From an uncultured Alistipes sp. (GTDB lineage: Bacteria > Bacteroidota > Bacteroidia > Bacteroidales > UBA932), in assembly GCA_902388455.1 (NCBI GenBank), contig CABMPD010000011.1, positions 34,984 to 98,983 on the forward strand: a stretch of 64,000 nucleotides of DNA, written 5' to 3'. Below the pieces are notes generated by a model, which was not told the DNA's origin, searched no databases, and saw nothing but the letters and a program-made list of their open reading frames with translations. The translations under genes were made by a program, and so were the position numbers. Positions 60,896 through 64,000 of this stretch are shown here, piece after piece. Position 1 is the first letter of the stretch. The number at the start of each line of letters is the position of its first letter.

Positions 60896-62221
60896 TCAAT
60901 CGCCCGGACCGTTCACGCGGGAACTGATGCCGCACCGGAGTGTTCGCCGCAGGTAGACAAAGGACTGCACCCCGAGCAGTATCACGTACAGGTATTCGGC
61001 TGTCCAAAAAACAGATAGTGATGTGCTGAGGCTGCTTATGCTCCACAGGTATATCTGGTAGGCCGCAATGGTTGTCAGCTGGAAGATGAAGGTCATCCGG
61101 GTCGCTCCGGTGCCTGTGACGGTGTTCATGAGGACGTAACCGGGCAGTGCGAATATGTAGTTAAGCAGCATTACTGCAAAGGGCCAGCGGGCAATCTGTA
61201 TCAGGCCGGCATTGTCGGTGTAGATGCCCATAATCGGGCGGTACAGGCACAGGACCAGGACAATGAGCGGGAATCCGACGGCGTACCCTAAGCGGATAAC
61301 CCTGCCGCAGAGCCGGAATATCCCGTCACCGTGTCCTGAGCCGATCAGGTTGCTTGTCAGGGAGCCTGTCGTGGCGGCGAGCGAGTTGACAATGACGAAG
61401 AACAGGGTGGAAACGCTGCGGAGGATGTTCGTGGCGGCCAGCTCCAATCCGCCCAAATGCTCGATGGCGACGAAGAAAGCCAGCCACGAGGCCACGCCTA
61501 TGAACGAATGGAACATGCTCCACTGGGACACCTTTATGACCTGCCGGAGTATCCCGGTATCAGGGCGGCAGTTGAGTCCGTAATGCTGTCTGTCCATTTT
61601 CCTCAGTACGTGTACCGACAATACCGCCAACGAGCACAGTTCCGCGAAGGACGATGCCGCGGCGGCTCCCGCAATTCCCATGTCCATCCTGAAGATAAGC
61701 AGCCAGTTGCAGGGGATGTTCACCAACACGGCTGTGAGGGCCGCCACGTTCAGGGCTTTGGTCTTGGTGATACCGACTAAAAATGCCCGCAGGGCCAGGA
61801 ACGGGAAGGAGAACAGCAGCCCCCAGATGCGCCAGTCCAGGTAATCGACAACGGCCCGACAGATTTCTTCCGAAGCGGTCATCCTGCCCAGCAGTATCGG
61901 GGAGAAAAGTCTGGAGAGGAAGCACAGGACAGCGGCGAGGGCTGTCAGGAACAGCAGGCCCTGAAACATTGTCCGACCCGTCTCGGAATAATTCCCCTCT
62001 CCGTTGCGCCTCGCGACTACGACCTGCAGGCCAAGGCTGAATCCGAAGCCGAGCATGTAGAGGGCCAAGTACCATATTCCGGCGATGGCCGACGCCCCTA
62101 ACTCCACTTCTCCTACGTGTCCGAGGAATATTGCGTCGGTGATGTTGATAAGTTGCTCTATGAGGATGCTCATCATGACGGGAAAGTTGATGAGCCAGAT
62201 ATTCTTGTATGTGTATTCCAT
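60896..62221 (-). CDS. MATE family efflux transporter
   Basis: A 441-residue inner-membrane protein with twelve predicted helices in two similar halves. Typical segments are FPVMMSILIEQLINITDAIF, FLGHVGEVELGASAIAG and, in the second half, LAATNILRSVSTLFFVIVNS. Such proteins export cationic drugs or metabolites by Na+ or H+ antiport; with Nqr in this genome a sodium gradient is available. The stop lies five bases beyond the end of the TrmH remnant. The C-terminal 30 residues are hydrophilic. Substrate unknown. I see no TAnnTTTG box before it. Confidence 0.88.
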   Translation of the reverse strand: MEYTYKNIWLINFPVMMSILIEQLINITDAIFLGHVGEVELGASAIAGIWYLALYMLGFGFSLGLQVVVARRNGEGNYSETGRTMFQGLLFLTALAAVLCFLSRLFSPILLGRMTASEEICRAVVDYLDWRIWGLLFSFPFLALRAFLVGITKTKALNVAALTAVLVNIPCNWLLIFRMDMGIAGAAAASSFAELCSLAVLSVHVLRKMDRQHYGLNCRPDTGILRQVIKVSQWSMFHSFIGVASWLAFFVAIEHLGGLELAATNILRSVSTLFFVIVNSLAATTGSLTSNLIGSGHGDGIFRLCGRVIRLGYAVGFPLIVLVLCLYRPIMGIYTDNAGLIQIARWPFAVMLLNYIFALPGYVLMNTVTGTGATRMTFIFQLTTIAAYQIYLWSISSLSTSLSVFWTAEYLYVILLGVQSFVYLRRTLRCGISSRVNGPGD

Positions 62222-62468
62222 TCTGATTGTTCTTTATGATATGACATGAGCCGCCCCTGTACGGACAGCCTCCGTTGGTTTTGAATATTGTCCCGCAGGA
62301 CAACAGCCTCAGACCTGACGTTGTCTGTAAACGCCGTCAGGATACCACAGCTATATGCATATCTGCCATTTCATACTGGTTGAACAATAGGTATCTCTCA
62401 TCATCCGGAATCCGGAACAAGAGATGCTGCGCAAAAATAATAAATTTCCTTTGCACTCAGTTTCTGCG

Positions 62469-62476
62469 TATATTTG
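62469..62476 (+). promoter_or_regulatory. -7 box TATATTTG directly before rlmD
   Basis: Perfect TATATTTG, only five bases (CGCCC) before the ATG at 62482. Transcription would start at about the ATG, so the mRNA should be leaderless, as for recG. The rest of 62222-62460 shows nothing I can name. Confidence 0.6.
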
Positions 62477-62481
62477 CGCCC

Positions 62482-64000
62482 ATGAGTAGAAAGAAAGAAA
62501 AGGAAATAGTTCGCGGCGTGACGGTGGAGTCCGTCGGTGCCGAGGGAAAGGCGGTGGCCCGTATTGACGGGAAAGTGGTGTTCATGTCCAATGCCGTGCC
62601 GGGGGATGTCGTGGCCGTGCGGATCGACAAGCGCCGGGAGAAGTACTTCGAGGGTACGCTGGTCGAAATCGAGCAGCCCTCGCCGGACCGGGTGGAGCCA
62701 TTCTGCGAACATTACAAGGACTGCGGGGGCTGCGCCTGGCAGGAACTCCCCTATCACCTGCAGCTCAAGTACAAGCAGCAGCAGGTCGTGGATCAGTTTT
62801 CCCGCATCGGGCATCTGCCCATGGATCAGGTGGAGGTGCTGCCCATCCTGACCTCGGAGCGAACCACGGAATACCGCAACAAGCTGGAATTCACCTTCTC
62901 CGACCGGAGGTGGCTGCTCAGCGGAGAGGACCCCTCGGCAGTGTTCGATCCCCAGATCCCTCTCGACCCCTCGGAGTTCGAGGGAGGAGTATTCCCCCGG
63001 CACCTGCGCGGAGGATACTCGTCCGTCAACGGCAATCCCGCCGGATTCGCCCTCGGATTCCACATTTCCAAGGCATTTGACAAAATACTGGATATCAGGC
63101 ACTGCTGGCTGCAGTCGGAGCCTTCCAACGAGATACGCAACTTCATCCGGCAGTACGCCATCGTGCACGGGCTGCCTTTCTTCAACATCCGGGAGCAGAC
63201 CGGATTCCTGCGCAATATCATCATCCGCACCAACCTTCGCGGGGAGGTCATGCTGACCGTCATGTTCGGGGCCCGTCCGCCGAAGCTCGGCAAGCTGCGC
63301 TGCGGGTTCCGCCCGGAGGACTGCGACGCCGAGGCGGAGAAGTTCTTCGACGTGCTGATGGAGCGTTTTCCCCAGATCAAGTCGCTGAACTATCTGTACA
63401 ACGGGAGGATGAACGACGCCATCAACGACCAGGAGATTCTGAATGCGCGGGGCGAGGACGCCATCTACGAGGAGATGGAGGGGCTGCGGTTCAAGATCGG
63501 GCCGAAATCCTTCTACCAGACCAATCCGCTGCAGGCCTACAGGCTCTACTCGACAGTGCGCGAATTTGCGGATTTCCAGGGCGGGGAGCACGTCTACGAC
63601 CTCTACACCGGGACGGGGACGATAGCCCTGTTCGTGGCCCGGAGCGTGGCTTCGGTGGTGGGCGTGGAATACGTGCCCGAGGCCATCGCCGACGCCAAGG
63701 TCAATGCCCGGATCAACGGCATCGACAACTGCCGGTTCTACGCCGGAGACATGAAGGACATCCTCACGCCGGAGTTCGTCGCAGCACAGGGAGCCTCGCC
63801 CGACGTGGTGATACTCGACCCGCCGAGGGCCGGGGTACACCCTTCGGTCATCGAGGTGCTGCTCGGAACCGGGGCGCGGAAGATCGTGTACGTAAGCTGC
63901 AATCCGGCTACCCAGGCCCGCGACCTCGCCATGCTCACCTCCGGTGGAGCGTACCGGCTGGTCAGGATCAGGCCGGTGGACATGTTCCCGCACACCACTC
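62482..64000 (+). CDS. rlmD: 23S rRNA (uracil-C5) methyltransferase, partial
   Basis: The first 506 residues of a RumA/RlmD-type enzyme; the gene runs past the window end. A TRAM domain (about 1-60, VNGVTVESVGAEGKAVARI-like) is followed by the iron-sulfur Cys set (FCEHYKDCGGCAWQELPY near 76-85), the SAM-binding motif YDLYTGTGTIALFVA near 375, LDPPRAGVH near 440, and the nucleophile Cys in IVYVSCNPATQARD near 470. It methylates a uridine of 23S rRNA at C5. An inserted stretch near 150-185 (EDPSAVFDPQIPLDPSEF) is typical of Bacteroidetes copies or local. The end motif is missing only because of the window edge. Confidence 0.9.
   Translation, partial: MSRKKEKEIVRGVTVESVGAEGKAVARIDGKVVFMSNAVPGDVVAVRIDKRREKYFEGTLVEIEQPSPDRVEPFCEHYKDCGGCAWQELPYHLQLKYKQQQVVDQFSRIGHLPMDQVEVLPILTSERTTEYRNKLEFTFSDRRWLLSGEDPSAVFDPQIPLDPSEFEGGVFPRHLRGGYSSVNGNPAGFALGFHISKAFDKILDIRHCWLQSEPSNEIRNFIRQYAIVHGLPFFNIREQTGFLRNIIIRTNLRGEVMLTVMFGARPPKLGKLRCGFRPEDCDAEAEKFFDVLMERFPQIKSLNYLYNGRMNDAINDQEILNARGEDAIYEEMEGLRFKIGPKSFYQTNPLQAYRLYSTVREFADFQGGEHVYDLYTGTGTIALFVARSVASVVGVEYVPEAIADAKVNARINGIDNCRFYAGDMKDILTPEFVAAQGASPDVVILDPPRAGVHPSVIEVLLGTGARKIVYVSCNPATQARDLAMLTSGGAYRLVRIRPVDMFPHTT

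Noticed and set aside
1-64000. tRNA, rRNA, CRISPR array, riboswitch or transposase
   Set aside because: I looked through the intergenic spaces and found no cloverleaf, regular short repeats, known riboswitch core or transposase motifs. Small RNAs without clear structure could be missed by eye.

Overview
The window reads as a chromosomal segment of a Bacteroidota bacterium, most likely order Bacteroidales; I cannot fix the genus. The evidence is the repeated promoter motif TAnnTTTG (the Bacteroidetes primary-sigma -7 box) in front of many genes, family-specific proteins (DUF5606, DUF3276, long NusB, two-gene LysO, YbbR next to YajC and CoaE) and a complete Na+-translocating NADH:quinone reductase operon. 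Most of the window is GC-rich and densely coded. I see no tRNA, rRNA, CRISPR array or transposase.

Layout. 80-6160: MFS exporter, rnhA and pdxA (minus), then recG, mgsA and a NUDIX hydrolase (plus), ending at a very long hairpin (6208-6281). 6340-14368: a minus-strand run read from glnS through rmuC, a small lipoprotein, a DPP-IV-like S9 peptidase and an outer-membrane barrel to an HD-domain/DNA-glycosylase fusion. 14402-24303: a second minus-strand run from nusB through yajC, ybbR, coaE, DUF5606, rimO, a lipoprotein and yicC to a tricorn-like S41 protease. 24391-33236: DUF3276 (plus), then SDR, RsmF-like methyltransferase, SRPBCC protein, pyrE, split lysO, nnrD and a 1080-residue iron-sulfur/FAD oxidoreductase (minus). 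33377-38458: an OB-fold lipoprotein, a lone nucleotide-sugar dehydrogenase, a 41-residue membrane peptide and a PcrA/UvrD helicase. 38545-44315: nqrABCDEF. 44610-45602: M28 peptidase.

45715-52952 is a compositionally foreign, AT-rich four-gene operon and the most interesting part of the window. It encodes a single-chain restriction-methylation-specificity enzyme (AloI/CjeI-like layout, two near-duplicate target-recognition domains), a TcmP-type Rossmann protein, its three-Cys-motif (DUF5131) partner, and an OLD-like ATPase with a TOPRIM-like E...DxD tail. Gaps are 13, -4 and -4 bases, so the genes look co-translated. I read it as a composite anti-phage operon. It is followed by about 480 bases of AT-rich debris.

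53435-60624 returns to core genes: uvrB, a RelA/SpoT homologue with a ruined hydrolase motif, and uvrA. Next come a decayed TrmH-family methyltransferase gene, a MATE exporter and rlmD, which runs off the window end. DNA repair is well represented (recG, rmuC, pcrA, uvrA, uvrB, glycosylase fusion), as are peptidases of the envelope (S9, S41, M28), consistent with a peptide-using anaerobe that makes a sodium-motive force with Nqr.
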